From Lobulomyces angularis (Eukaryota > Chytridiomycota > Chytridiomycetes > Lobulomycetales > Lobulomycetaceae): a DNA stretch of 53,382 nucleotides. This document shows, one piece after another, positions 11,007 to 22,851 of the stretch. Position 1 is the stretch's first letter. Every line of letters starts with the position of its first letter. The notes beneath the pieces were generated by a model. It was not told the DNA's origin and searched no databases. It was given only the letters and a program-made list of their open reading frames with translations. A program made the translations under genes and the position numbers. Where the stretch lies: contig JADHYX010000039.1 in the NCBI GenBank assembly GCA_027604685.1, positions 1 to 53,382 of the forward strand, read 5' to 3'.

Positions 11007-12779
11007 ATGTTTGCAATAAAGTGTTCACCATCACTTTTACGGAAAGCAACTCTTGCAAACTGTAAGAGATTCTTTTCTCTTGAACTTAGTTCAGATCAGA
11101 AGCAGCTTAAAGACTTGAGTGAAAAATTTACACTACAAGAAATTATTCGTAAGTTTTCATGCTTCTATTATTATTTAATTTTGCTTTCAAAATTTTTTAA
11201 ACTTCAAAAAATTTTTGCCTTTACTTTTAGCCAAGGCAGCTCATCATGATAGAACTGGTGAATACCCAACTGAAATCTTAAAAAAATTACACGAAGTTGG
11301 TAAATATTACGAATATATTACTTTAAGCTATAATTTAATTTTTCTCAAAAAGGGTTAATGAACTTACACGTATGTTTTAAATTTAATGTATTATAAAAGT
11401 TTCTTAAATTATATAAAGATTCCAGAGAAATATGGTGGTGCGGGAATGGGAGTATTTGATTGTGCTATTGTCAGCGAAGAATTATCATATGGCTGCTCTG
11501 GAATCCAAACCGCAGCTGAAGCTAATGGTTTGGATTTTATAAAAAATTAATGTAATTAAAAAGAGTTATTATTATTTAATTAGGACTGGCGCAAGGTGAT
11601 TATTGTAAAATAAGTTTTTCATTAATGTCGAAATTATTTGAAGCTCCTGTTATTATTGCAGGTAATGATGCACAAAAAAAAAAGTATCTCGGAAGAATGG
11701 TGGAAGAGCCCTTAATGTGTGCATATGGAGTTACTGAACCTGTAGCTGGGAGTGATGTTGCAGGTATTCAAACTAAGGCTGTAAAAAAGGGTGATAGTTG
11801 GGTACTTTCCGGCCAAAAAATGTGGATCACTAATTCTGGTCATGCAAACTGGTTTTTTGTTTTAGCAAAAACCTCTAATGACAAACCCGGAAAAGCCTTT
11901 ACTGGATTTATTGTTGATGGTAACTCTCCTGGAATAACAGTAGGGAAAAAAGAAATAAATATGGGACAACGAGCTAGTGATACCAGAGGAGTTTCATTCG
12001 AGGATGTAGTGGTTCCAGATGAAAATAGATTAGGGCAAGTTGGGGAAGGATTTAAAATTGCTATGGGTGCTTTTGATGTGACTCGTCCTTTGGTGGGGGC
12101 TGGAGCATTAGGTGTTTTATATAATAAAAATATATTTTAACATGAAATTAGGTTTGGCAAGAAGGGCGTTAGATGAAGCAACAAAATATAGTTTGGAAAG
12201 AAAAACGATGGGAAAACATATAGCAGATCACCAAGCTATTTCATTTATGTTAGCTGATATGGCAATTGGTTATGAAGCTGCAAAAGGATTGTAATTTTAT
12301 AGAGTTTTTGAAATTTAATGATTTTTGTAGAGTGTATAAAAGTGCATGGTTGCGAGATCAAAATCAAAGGAACACTTATTGGGCCAGCATTGGGAAAGCT
12401 TTTGCATCTGAGGTTGCAAACAAAAACGCAGGTAATTTTAGCTTTTATTGGGTAATTTATATTGATTACATTTTTTTATAAAAACTAGCTGACGCTGTTC
12501 AGATATTTGGTAATTATTATTGTATAGTTAATTTTAAAACATAAAAAAACGAAAATTATTTTTATAGGTGGAAATGGATTTAACAGTGAGTATCCAGTTG
12601 AAAAATTAATGAGGTAATTTTTTATTTGTAAAATTTTAATTAACATATTTTTTTTTGTTAGAGATGCAAAGATCTTCATGATCTATGAAGGGACAAGTCA
12701 AATTCAAAGAAGTATTATCTCAAAGTTATTAATAGATAGTTCAAAATCTGGAGACCCATTATATAATAAAGTATTTTAG
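11007..12779 (+). CDS. Medium-chain acyl-CoA dehydrogenase, mitochondrial (MCAD-type)
   Basis: FAD enzyme of the first step of mitochondrial beta-oxidation. Eleven exons join without a frame break to 413 residues: 11007-11148, 11231-11299, 11353-11369, 11419-11527, 11584-11595, 11644-12111, 12152-12290, 12331-12431, 12489-12509, 12568-12613, 12662-12779. The N-terminus ([20 protein letters not shown]) is basic, a likely targeting peptide. Motifs: [34 protein letters not shown]-like [105 protein letters not shown] and the catalytic-base region [11 protein letters not shown]. These match animal MCAD more closely than the short-branched or isovaleryl enzymes. Exons of 12, 17 and 21 nt are required to restore the protein. 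Confidence 0.93.
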
Positions 12780-12918
12780 CAAATTTTTTAATATTTTTTC
12801 TAGTAATTTTATTTTTTGAAAATATAAATTATATGAAAATAACAAAAAATATATATGTATAATATTAAAAGAACGAAATTAAGGAAGTATACACAAAAAG
12901 TATCAGAATTTTTTATTT

Positions 12919-14398
12919 TTAAGTAAAACACCAAATTTCAAATCTGTTGTTTCCACCAAAGTTTCCCCACTCAATCCCAACATTATTTAAAGCCTCGACA
13001 AAGTCTTCTTGATCAGTAATTAGTATCAATTCGTCATCTTCATCTTTATATTTCAATTTTAACTTTGAGTTCTCACTTAACTGATCATAAAACTTTTTTT
13101 TAACTTTATCAATAAAATTTTCAATTTGGCAATCGAAAGGGATTAAAATCATCCTTGTATCATTAAAGTGACATTTGACTTTAATCTTATCTAAGCTAGT
13201 GGTGGTAGATGTACCTAAAAATTATTTAATTTAACAAAAATAGCTTTAATTTTCAGTTACCATTAGAACTCCATCCAACACTTTGATTATCAAAATTATT
13301 TGTTTTGCTGCTACTGCTATTCGTTGAAGTGTAGTTGGAGGAACTTTGGGTATGAGATCCTAAAGAGCCTTTTCTTAAAAAGAGTTGAGGGTTATTCTCT
13401 CTAATACTTTGCCCACCCATCATACTACCTTTTCTTTGTGGAACAGTAGTCCCATTTCGTGATATTGTAACTGTGGCGCTTCTTTTTACTGCCTCAGATT
13501 TGGGTTGATTAGCTTGCATTTTGGGTAAATTTACAGCATCAATTTGAGTTTGCTTTTTTATTAATGTACCACTAAAGCCGTTAAATGTATCAGTAGCGTT
13601 AGCCGCTGCTACAACCTAAATATTAAAGGTTAAAAAAAAATTCTGGTTAAAAAAAAAACTTACTCTAGATTTTCCTAAATAGTCCACTTTTTCGGTATTT
13701 TTAACTTTCTGAGCAGGGGGTTTATAGATGATATTAAAGCTAATTACACATGGTTCAAAATAATCGATAGAACCTTTTCCCAGATTTAGGGCCTTTTCAA
13801 TCATACTAAAATCTTCATTTCCATCATCTTTTTTTTGTGGTAAATATTGTTTTGCTTGGAGTAGTTCACTATCACCTAATTAATTTTTATTTTTAGCAAT
13901 TACATTAAAAAAAATTAAATTTAATAAAAAAAAACCTTTTGCATCTTGCCCTAATTGAAAATAACATAAAGCTTTGTTAAAAATTACATGAGACATAAAC
14001 AGTTTAAATTGCAATCCTAATTGGCTGTAATCTACTACAGTATTAGACCTCATTTTTAACGAACAAAGTTCATAATCATCTAAGCATTTCTCAAAATCTT
14101 GACATTTGTAATAACAATATGCTCTAACATAATATGCCACACACAAATAATCATCGCACACAATGGCTCTGGTTAAAGCGTCAAACTGTATCGATAAAAA
14201 AAAATTAAGAAAAACCAAAATTTAAAAATTTACAGCATCATCCCAAAATTTTTCTTTTATAAAAATGATAGCTAAATTAAAATGAATTTTTGAATAGTCA
14301 GCAATATCTTTCCAAATTTCGATTGCCCGTAGGTAATCGTTTTCTTCAAAAGCTCTAACTCCTTCATCCCAAATTCCTATTTCAGTTTTATTTGACAT
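12919..14398 (-). CDS. NADPH oxidase regulator NoxR / p67phox-like
   Basis: Cytosolic activator that links Rac GTPase to a NADPH oxidase. It starts MSNKTEIGIWDEGVRAF and reads TPR repeats (YLRAIEIWKDIADYSKIHFN, FDALTRAIVCDDYLCVAYY, FEKCLDDYELC, HVIFNKALCYFQLGQDAK). Next come PPAQKVKNTEKVDYLGKSR and VVAAANATDTFNGFSG, which matches the activation-domain signature of NoxR proteins. A Ser/Asn-rich linker (about 13260-13510) follows. The protein ends with a PB1 domain (VKCHFNDTRMILIPF, then KLKYKDEDDELILITDQEDF, the acidic OPCA-type motif). It has about six exons. It is convergent with the MCAD gene, with only 139 nt between stops. Absence of the SH3 domain of animal p67phox fits fungal NoxR. No Nox catalytic gene lies in the window. 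Confidence 0.88.
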
Positions 14399-15430
14399 TA
14401 GAAATTATATGTTTATATTTTTTTTATAATTTTTTATGTTTATATATTATATTTTATAATTTTTTAAATGGTAAAATTAAAAAAAAATTTATTAGATTCT
14501 GAGGCGTGTAATTTATCAATGATAAAATTTATTAGGGTAGCGTTAAAAGTGCAAAGTTGTACCAACAAATGTTTATAGGAGGATCATCTAATTTTTGGCA
14601 ATTTTAATGTAGGATTATCTACTTTGGAAAGTTCAACTTGGTTAATCTACTTTGGCAAAGTTTCCTATTGACTCCAACATATGACAATTTTTTGATGTTG
14701 CCAAATGCTCAACAAATGTTAAGAATTTAGCAACATTATGCACAGTTAAACAAAAATATAAGAGCTTTAATTTTTTTAATAAAATCAATCCACATTCATT
14801 TGGCAGATAAATCTCATTTACTAGTACCATTGCATTTCACATCAAGCAGTATTAAGAATGATAAACTCTATTAATTTGATTTAAACGATTAATATTAGTA
14901 GATGGGGTATGAATATATTTTAATGGATATTTTATAGAGGAAAAACGAGAGTCAGTGGAAAACCAAGAATAACGGTTCATTTTCTATGTAATATTGTATA
15001 ATTAGAATCACAGTCTATGATACTTTTTTGAACTATTTAAAGAAATGAATGGTCCTAATGTCTGCGGAAATAAACCTATTGAATTTTGCGTGGATTCAGC
15101 CAGAATCCTTATTGATACAATCGTTGGAATGTTCATTATCATGTAGGTTGTATCTTTGGCAGTTTTGCTCTGAAAAATTAAATTTTTCAACTTTGCAATT
15201 CAAATAAACTTGATTTTGCTTAAATTTGCTTGACCACAAATTTCTTGATTTTTGCCAATTTTTTTTTTTTTTAAATTTTATTATTTCATACAGAAAAAAT
15301 TTACGGAAAATCATTTAAAATAAAACGTTAAATTTTCTATAAGCTCAACTTCAAATTGTTTAATATCAGTCAACTCTTCACAATACTTTTAAAATAACTC
15401 TTTATATTAAGAAAAAAGCGAGAAAAAAAA
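14399..15430. promoter_or_regulatory. Shared upstream region of NoxR and a zinc-finger gene
   Basis: About 1 kb of AT-rich DNA between divergent start codons. Two chance reverse-strand ORFs of 60-72 codons (15008-15314) overlap each other and resemble nothing known. No RNA gene seen. Confidence 0.35.
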
Positions 15431-16564
15431 ATGAATTCTGCAAATACTTTAATTTTACTACAGGAAAGAGAAAATCCTTTCAAGTATAACTATTATTTTT
15501 TTATTTTTTATTTATTTCTATTTAGCATGAGAAATATTTTAAGTGAGGAACTAGCGGTTCCTAAGATGTCCCCTAGTTCCCCAACTCCCTCTAATTATTC
15601 AAACTCCTCATTCCTCTCCTCATCAACTCTCTCTCAACAAGAACAGTTTAAAGAAATCAAAGAAAAAAATACTCCCTACTTTATTAATGACATGGGTATG
15701 ATTGAAATTTTTCAAACTAGTGAAATGAGAGACCCTTACAAGCAAAAGCAACAAAACTCTTTAAAAAAAAATCCATCTAAAACTATGATTCATGATTCTG
15801 TTTTTCAAGTTTTAAACCAAATGAAAAATTGTCAAGATAAAGGAAATGTTAACGTAACTATTACCTTGGGCCAGTTAAGCCAAATTTTGAAAGTTGGTAA
15901 AAATTTAAATCATAAGGATCAAGAAGAATTAAATAATGATGGAGATACCAATGATACCAATATAGATAATAAAAATGTAGATATAGTTAAATCTTTAATA
16001 AATTTAAATCCAAATGTCAATCAAAGCGTTGGAGGTGGAAAAATTAAAGGTGGCAAATTAGAATGTCAAACTTGTGGAAGAACTTTCAATCGAAAATTCA
16101 ATTTAAAAGTCCATGAAGGTAAATTTTTTTTTTGATTGTGAGTGAGGTACTTTATCATTATTGAGTTTGACTATAATTTGAAAACTTTTTGGTGAAATTG
16201 CGGGTGGAGTAATGCGTAGTTTTACTGTACTCTTTTTTTTTTTATTTTTTTTTAGCGAGATAAGTGTGGGATTTCAGTTTTTACACAGAAAAATAAGTGA
16301 CTACAAAAATTATTTTCTTTACTTATTAATGGCGTAAATGATTAACGTAATAAAAATTTTTTTTTTTCAGAAACTCACTCAACAACTAGGGAAAGAAAAT
16401 TTTGTTGCCCGGTAGAAGGATGTGATAAAAAATTTTTTAGATCGCATGAATTAATGAGGTAATTTCAAAATTAATAATATTTGAAATGAAGTTATTGTTA
16501 ATAAATTTTCTTAAGGCATAATCAAGTACATTTGAAAAAGGAACAAAAGCATGCCTCTGCTTAA
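15431..16564 (+). CDS. C2H2 zinc-finger protein with two C-terminal fingers
   Basis: Probable DNA-binding transcription factor. Exons 15431-15483, 15526-16118, 16371-16458 and 16516-16564 give 260 residues. The intron at 15484-15525 is 42 nt with no stop; left in, it adds a false hydrophobic run (YNYYFFIFYLFLFS). The middle is Ser/Pro-rich then Asn/Asp-rich. Finger 1, CQTCGRTFNRKFNLKVHEETH (C-x2-C-x12-H-x3-H), is built across the 252-nt third intron. Finger 2, CPVEGCDKKFFRSHELMRHNQVH with C-x4-C-x12-H-x3-H spacing, crosses the last intron. The protein ends KKEQKHASA. The fingers sit at the extreme C-terminus. The target genes are unknown. Confidence 0.8.
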
Positions 16565-17153
16565 ATATGTTTAAGTTTGAAGCAATTTGCCTTTCTTCTG
16601 TATTGTTGCGTTATATGTTTAACATTTTTTTATTTCAGTAGTTGGTTTTGTTCTTTTGTTTTTTTCTTTTGATTGTTTTTTTCTACCAAAAACTTTTAAG
16701 TCCAGTCTTTACTTTTGTTGATGTTTTGTGAACAAGTAAAGTTTTTTGAATTTTTTGGCAAGGTTTTCTTCTTACCTCTTTTTTTATTTACCTCTTAGTT
16801 TAGCAAAAATCTCTTAAAAAAAAAAAAAAAAAAAAAATTAGTTTTAAAACATAATTTTCCAAACCACTTTTTTTTATAATTTTATAATTAGATCCTACAT
16901 ATGGAAATAAAATCCACCAAAAAACTAAAAAGAATTAACTTTTATTATTAAATATGATAAATTTGAATTTGTTACAAGAAAGTTCGTGATATTAAGTAAA
17001 AGATAAGGTCCTCGAAACTAGGCTACGAAAATTTATTAAATCTTTTTATATTACTTTATTTTACTGGTCTTTCTAGCTTTTTTTTTATTTTTATTTTACT
17101 AGTCTAACAAAAAAAAAAAAAAAATACAAAGAAAAAACTGGAAAAAAAAAAAT
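16565..17153. other. Convergent 3' flanks, AT-rich, no gene seen
   Basis: T-rich then A-rich runs between the stops of the zinc-finger gene and the OST-alpha-like gene, including a 23-nt A run near 16816. Both 3' UTRs should lie here. Confidence 0.4.
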
Positions 17154-19703
17154 TTAATTAACAACACTACTCTGGTTAAGACTACTAACATCACTGGCAT
17201 CCTCTTCAAAATTATGAAAGCGGTTATCTTCTTTACCGAAGGCAATACCAAAATCTCTAGTGTGCTTTATAAATTTCAAAAAATCTGATAAAAAATGAAA
17301 AGCTTCAAAAAAAGCTAAAAATCCTTTTAGATTTCCCTTTTGATTTAAATTTCTTCGATATTTCTCATCAATTCCTTTGTTTTCTAATCCGATCTTTCTT
17401 AACTTTAGAGGGTTCGAACTAGGTTGATACAAGTAACTTGGAAATGCGAAAGAGTAAAATATTGAGAGCCAAAACTTTTTTTACAATTTTTTAATAAAAA
17501 TATTTTTTTTTTTTAGTTTACCATCTCAAAAATAATTAAGATATTATTTAACGCTTCTTGAATTTCAACGTAGGACCTACCAAAAAATATTGAATAACTT
17601 TAATAAAATGTAAAAAATACCATCTAGGGGTAGCAGGAATGATTCGACTAAGAGTTTCAGGATAATAACTAAATCCTGCAGTAAAAAATATGCTGATAAA
17701 AACTGTCTGATAAAAAACGCTGTTTATTAAAAAAAGTATGGACCACATTTTTGCCCTACCAAAATTAAACAAAATAAGAGAAGGTGAATAAAAAGTAAAC
17801 CTGATATGTTGATTTTCTAAACCTCTTCCGACAAAGCATGGATGTCCATTCAAGGCTAATAAATTAACAGCGTTTGTGGCTATCACTCCCAAAAATTTTA
17901 AAAAAAAAATTGTCAGTTTTGCTATTGAAGTAAATTTCATGCAATAAACGTTAAGAATGTTCATTATATTAATTGAAACTGTTGTAATCAATTTCCAAAA
18001 AATAAAAAGTAATATGTATTTTTCTGTGTTAATTAAAAATCTATAAAAAAAAGTATTTAGAAAAGGTATATATATTCATTAATAAAATTTTACTTACGAT
18101 GAAACTGTTGGATTATAGCTAAATAGGTTAATTCCACCAAAAATGGTGTAAAATTTTTTTCGTTCTTTCAAGTAAATTTGTAAATTCTCTTTTTTTTTTT
18201 TAGATTTCAATAAACTAGAAAACCCACTTAAAGAACTTTTTGTTTCTTCATCCAAATAAGAAACAAGAGATAACAACTGTTTAATTTCATTATCTCCTAG
18301 ATAATACCTCATTAACCAATAAAAAGAGTATACTGCAATTAAAAAAAAAAATATATTTCTTAATTTTTGTTTACTTTCAAGTGCTAACCTGTATAAGCTT
18401 CATAAAAATCTCTTAAAGTCTGCCAAATAAAAAAATGCTGATAGAAAACCAACGAAAGCAAACATAACACGGAGTAAATCGGAGCTGACATCAGTATCCT
18501 TATAATATATCTTTGATGCAATGGGAAATTGTAATTTTTACACTGCCTGGACTATAATTAAATTTTGTTGATGAAAAAATTTGTAAAAAAAAATAGTTAC
18601 AATATTTCCATAAGATATAACCAAGGTAAAAAATGAAGTGAATATGATTAGGTAAGGTAAAATTCTAAAAAAATTCTTTATTCCAACGTAGGGATCAGCG
18701 CCAGTTAATAAAGTTGCATTGCTTTGTTCTTCATCTTTAAACCAAAAATTTGGAGTGGGGTATTCAAAATTTGCTAAACTTGAATTAGGGCGAGAATAAA
18801 GTGAAAATGTAGTATCTACTAGTTTTCCACAATAGTCAAACCTAGCGTCATGTTGATTTAAAAAAAATTTGTAGCCTATTGAGTTCTAATAAATAAAGGT
18901 TAATTTGAAAGCATTTTAATTAAAAAGTATTTAAAAACTACATACTATGTAAATTATGTTGAAAAGGAATGTCCCGATGTAGATTAAAGTGAAAAATAAA
19001 AAGATATAAAACTTCAACCTAGGTATTTTTTTGCTGTGATTCAAATACTAAAAAATTAACAAAGAAATTAATGAAAAAAAAAAAAAAAAAAAAATTGTTT
19101 TAAATTTAACCAAAATAATTGATGATCCAAAGCAATACAGCAGAATGGCTGAAACAGATGTAATTTCAACATTTCTAAAGGGAATTAAGTTAATACGTGC
19201 TGTGGTGTCATCAGAGTGATCAAACCACTTGGATTGTCTTCCATGGTCGATAAAAATATAAAATCCTAAATCAAAAAAGATAAAATTTGTTAAATGTAGT
19301 ATTTTAAAAGTTGTGGGAAAAATCTATTTTACAACAAAGATAAAACGAAAAGAAGATTAATTAAAAGAATAAGAAAAATAACTCTAAAACATAAAATTGA
19401 GAAGTAAAGATAAAATAAAATTCAATTACCAGTTAATGAAAGTAAAGCTAAAACAAATATTAGAGATTGTACCCAGGGTGGAAAGTATTTAAAATATCCG
19501 GTAAATTTAGTGATATATTCCTCGGTGTGAGTATCAAAATAATTTATATCTTTTTGGGAATGAAACCTTTCATCTTGAGTGTTAACTGGGTAATCAGAAT
19601 TTTGTTGAACGTTTTTCAATAATTTTTTTAATTCCCTATTTGAAGAAAGATTATTTTGAGTTTTATTGTTTATTGAAATTAATTCAATCGAGGATAAAGT
19701 CAT
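17154..19703 (-). CDS. OST-alpha/TMEM184-family multi-pass membrane protein with N-terminal extension
   Basis: Organic solute transporter alpha-type protein, probably on plasma or endosomal membrane; substrate unknown. The family core is clear: QRYIIRILMSAPIYSVLCLL, WQTLRDFYEAYTVYSFYWLM, RYYLGDNEIKQ, GRAKMWSILFLINSVFYQ and, after resolving introns near 17530-17620, PRWSYVEIQEALNNILIIFEM followed by FWLSIFYSFAFPSYLY, the usual last helix. Ahead of the core lie about 250 residues with several extra helices (PWVQSLIFVLALLSLTG, VEITSVSAILLYCFGSS, FYIFLFFTLIYIGTFLF, FRILPYLIIFTSFFTLVIS) and a lumenal-looking loop with Cys. The C-terminal tail of about 90 residues is polar and ends NQSSVVN. It has roughly nine exons. 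In the naive reading of the exon near 17548 a false ending (LKFKKR-stop) is intron sequence. Confidence 0.75.
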
Positions 19704-20769
19704 TTTGAATCAATTTTAAAAACTGGTGGAAATGTAGTTTGAATTTGTGCAGTTGCAGTGAGCCTTTTTAGCAGAACGCCTGAGTATTTAGAGCAAAGCT
19801 ACTTTTATGGGTCTGCAAAGTAGAAGGATTTGCTGCTATCTATATTAAAATCTCTAAAAAACTGTTAGGCTTGTAGTTTTGCTTTTAATTGCCACAAAAA
19901 CCCCAAAATAATTTGAAGTACAAGACCATCAATTGTAAAAAAAGTTAAAAAAATAGCTAAAAATTAATCAGTAAAAAAACAATTATCTATTTAAATAATT
20001 GGTCTAGATGTAAGCTAAAGTGACTTCCGCAACATCTTTTAAATTCAATGTAGTAGCATTTTTTAAAGTCATTGTAGTGACGTCAATTGTATTTCAAACT
20101 TTTTAATTTCCCATTCATTTGCTATTTTTTCCATAAAAATTTGTCTAGGTAAAATTTCGTTTTTGTTAATTTTTTCTTATCAAATATTTTTTAGTTATTA
20201 TGTTTTTGACATTTTTGAATTTTACCAAACAACACAATAAGTTCTTTCAAAGTTTAAACAAATTTGTATTGAAACTCCATCAGTTTAGTTTCTATTGCTT
20301 AATTCTGTAACACTTGTTTCAGTTTTGTAATACTACTCTTTTAGTATATTCGTATCTTCGAAAGATCTGTTACTTTTAATACGTACTGTAAGGAGTTTAT
20401 TAATATTTTACCGGCATTAAAGTGAACATAGAAATTATTATGTTCCAATCAACATAATAATACTTACACATTGAAAAACTAATCTATTACTGGAAGATAT
20501 TTAAAATTACAATATCAAAAATTCCCTTTTTTGGTGGTTTTGGAAGCTACACCAAAAACCAAATGCTACTTTATTATGGGAAAATCTGGAATATAAAAAA
20601 AAAAAAAAAATCTTAAATTTTCTTTTCAATCATTATCTTGAATCTAGATAAAATCTTTTTTTTTCAATCTATTCATCGCTATCATTTTATCCTTATTCTC
20701 ACATACAAGCCAAAATTTCAGGTTACTCAAAAAAAAAATAAAAAAATTTATTCTTTTAAATACTATAAG
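19704..20769. promoter_or_regulatory. Shared upstream region of OST-alpha-like gene and aldolase
   Basis: About 1.07 kb between divergent start codons, AT-rich. It holds one perfect CRE palindrome (listed separately). No ORF or RNA gene that I can support. Confidence 0.4.
20078..20085. promoter_or_regulatory. CRE/ATF-type palindrome TGACGTCA
   Basis: A perfect 8-bp palindrome recognised by bZIP (CREB/ATF, Sko1-type) factors. It lies about 375 nt upstream of the OST-alpha-like start and 685 nt upstream of the aldolase start, inside a divergent promoter. An 8-bp GC-containing palindrome is unlikely by chance in such AT-rich sequence, but function is not shown. Confidence 0.35.
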
Positions 20770-22273
20770 ATGCCTTCTGGTTAGTTGATTTCTTTTTTTT
20801 TAACTTAAATATACGTTATAATATTTACGTAAATGCAAAATTAAATGCCTTTTTTGACACTTAGCTGCACCACCAAAATTTAGACAAGAGTTAGCTGAAA
20901 CTGCCAAAGCCATTGTTGCTCAAGGTATAACCTTCTTCTGAAAACATTAATAGACTCATATTTGCTGTGTTGTAGGTAAAGGTATTTTAGCTGCTGATGA
21001 ATCTACTGGAACCATTGGTAAGAGATTCTCCCCAATTAATGTAGAAAATGTCGAAGAAAACCGTCGCGCCTATAGAGAACTTTTATTTACTGCTGGCTCT
21101 GGTAAATTTTTTTGTCTTTTTTATGAATTTATGGGCTTTATACATTTTTTGAGTTTACGTTATAAACTGATCTACAATTTTTTTTCTTTTTTTTTCTTGA
21201 TGTAAAATTTTTTTCTTATTAACATTATTTCAATTTTTTAGAACTAAGAAATTACCTTGGAGGAGCAATTCTTTTCGAAGAAACCTTATTTCAAAAAGCT
21301 GCTGATGGCACACCATTTCCAGAACTTTTAAAACAACAAGGTATTGTTGTTGGTATCAAAGTAGATAAAGGTACTGTAGAATTAGCTGGTACTGAAGGAG
21401 AAACAACTACTCAAGGTTTGGATGGCTTAGCAGACAGATGTGCAAAATACTACCAAGCTGGTGCCAGATTTGCTAAATGGTAAGCTACCAGTATTTGAAA
21501 TCATGAAGAATTGCATTTAAAATTACAAAAATATTTTAATTTTTTTTCATTGTGCCGTTAATAAAATATTTTACAATTCTAGGCGTAGTGTATTAAAAAT
21601 TGGACAAAATCAACCTTCCCAGTTATCCATGATTGAAAATGCCAATGTTCTAGCTAGATATGCATCTATATGTCAACAAAACGGACTCGTACCAATTGTT
21701 GAACCTGAAATCTTAATGGATGGAGATCATGACTTAGAAAGAGCAATGGAAGCCACTGAAAAAGTATTAGCTCAAGTTTATAAAAGCTTAAACGACCATC
21801 ACATATATTTAGAAGGAACTTTATTAAAGCCAAACATGGTCTGCCCTGGACAAGATTGTAAAAAAAGTTATACTCCCAGAGAAATTGGTGAAGCAACTGT
21901 TGTAGTTTTGAGAAGAACTGTTCCATGCGCAGTTCCTGGTATTACCTTTTTGAGTGGTGGCCAAAGTGAAGAGAATGCTACTGTTCATCTAAATGGTAAT
22001 CTTATGCGTTGTTATTGAATTATTTAACCTTAATTTTCAATAGCAATGAACCAAATTCCTTTGTCAAGACCATGGGCTTTAACATTCAGTTACGGAAGAG
22101 CTCTACAAGCTACTGTCTTAAAAGTTTGGAAAGGTGAAAAAGGAAATGTCCAAGCTGCACAAAAAGCACTACTAGTCAGGGCAAAAGCTAATAGTGAAGC
22201 ATGCCAAGGTAAATATGCAGGAGATAGTGGATCTGGAAACGAAAGTTTATATGTAAAAGATTATAAATATTAA
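20770..22273 (+). CDS. Fructose-bisphosphate aldolase, class I (Schiff-base type)
   Basis: Glycolysis/gluconeogenesis: cleaves fructose 1,6-bisphosphate to DHAP and glyceraldehyde 3-phosphate, in the cytosol. Exons 20770-20779, 20865-20924, 20976-21101, 21242-21479, 21583-21995 and 22044-22273 join to 358 residues, the size of animal aldolases. Motifs: [70 protein letters not shown], the Schiff-base lysine in [35 protein letters not shown] and [15 protein letters not shown]. The last residue is Tyr, as in class I enzymes where it takes part in catalysis. The start codon is in a 10-nt coding first exon (MPS). Most fungi use the unrelated zinc class II enzyme. Confidence 0.96.
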
Positions 22274-22851
22274 TTGAATAAGTTTTTCTTGCATTTCAAA
22301 TGTTATTTTTTTTTAGTAGATTTATTTTTTTTATTTTTATTATTGTTCAGACTGAATTAAAATAAAGAGTTCTTCAAAACTTGTGTTTTATTTGATCTTA
22401 AATTTTCTTTAATGAATAATGCTATAAATAGAAATAGTTGAACATAAATTAAATATTCATTATTGTAATTAAATGGTGAACATTGATTTATCTTTGTTGT
22501 AGCATTTTATACAGTGATTTATAAAATCCAATAACATTTTATAGTCAAGTAATCAGCATAAATTTTGGAATGAAGTTGGCAAGAATCAAAAATCCTGCTG
22601 AGCTGCCTTTTCAGTGTCCATAAACAAAATATATTTAATCAATTTGCCAATGTGGATGTAAATATTAAACCACAAAACAAAAAAATTTTTTTACATCACA
22701 TAATTTAAACAAAATTTTTCCTCAATCATTCTTCGTATGTTTTAACAGCATTAACTAGTCATATACTTAAGAACTGTAATTCTATTTAGGTACTTTTCAA
22801 TTTCAATTATTAAACGCCAAATTACATTTAAAAGACTTCTACACATAATAC
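22274..22851. other. Intergenic between aldolase and an orphan gene
   Basis: Aldolase 3' UTR and the promoter of the next co-oriented gene. AT-rich; no further gene seen. Confidence 0.4.
22361..22366 (+). terminator. Candidate poly(A) signal AATAAA of the aldolase gene
   Basis: AATAAA about 88 nt after the stop codon, followed by GT-rich and T-rich sequence (CTTGTGTTTTATTTG). In AT-rich DNA the hexamer is frequent, so this is suggestive only. Confidence 0.35.

Noticed and set aside
17405..17420. tRNA T-loop-like GGTTCGAAC
   Set aside because: It is inside the last coding exon of the OST-alpha-like gene (codons for PSSNP) and no cloverleaf forms around it.
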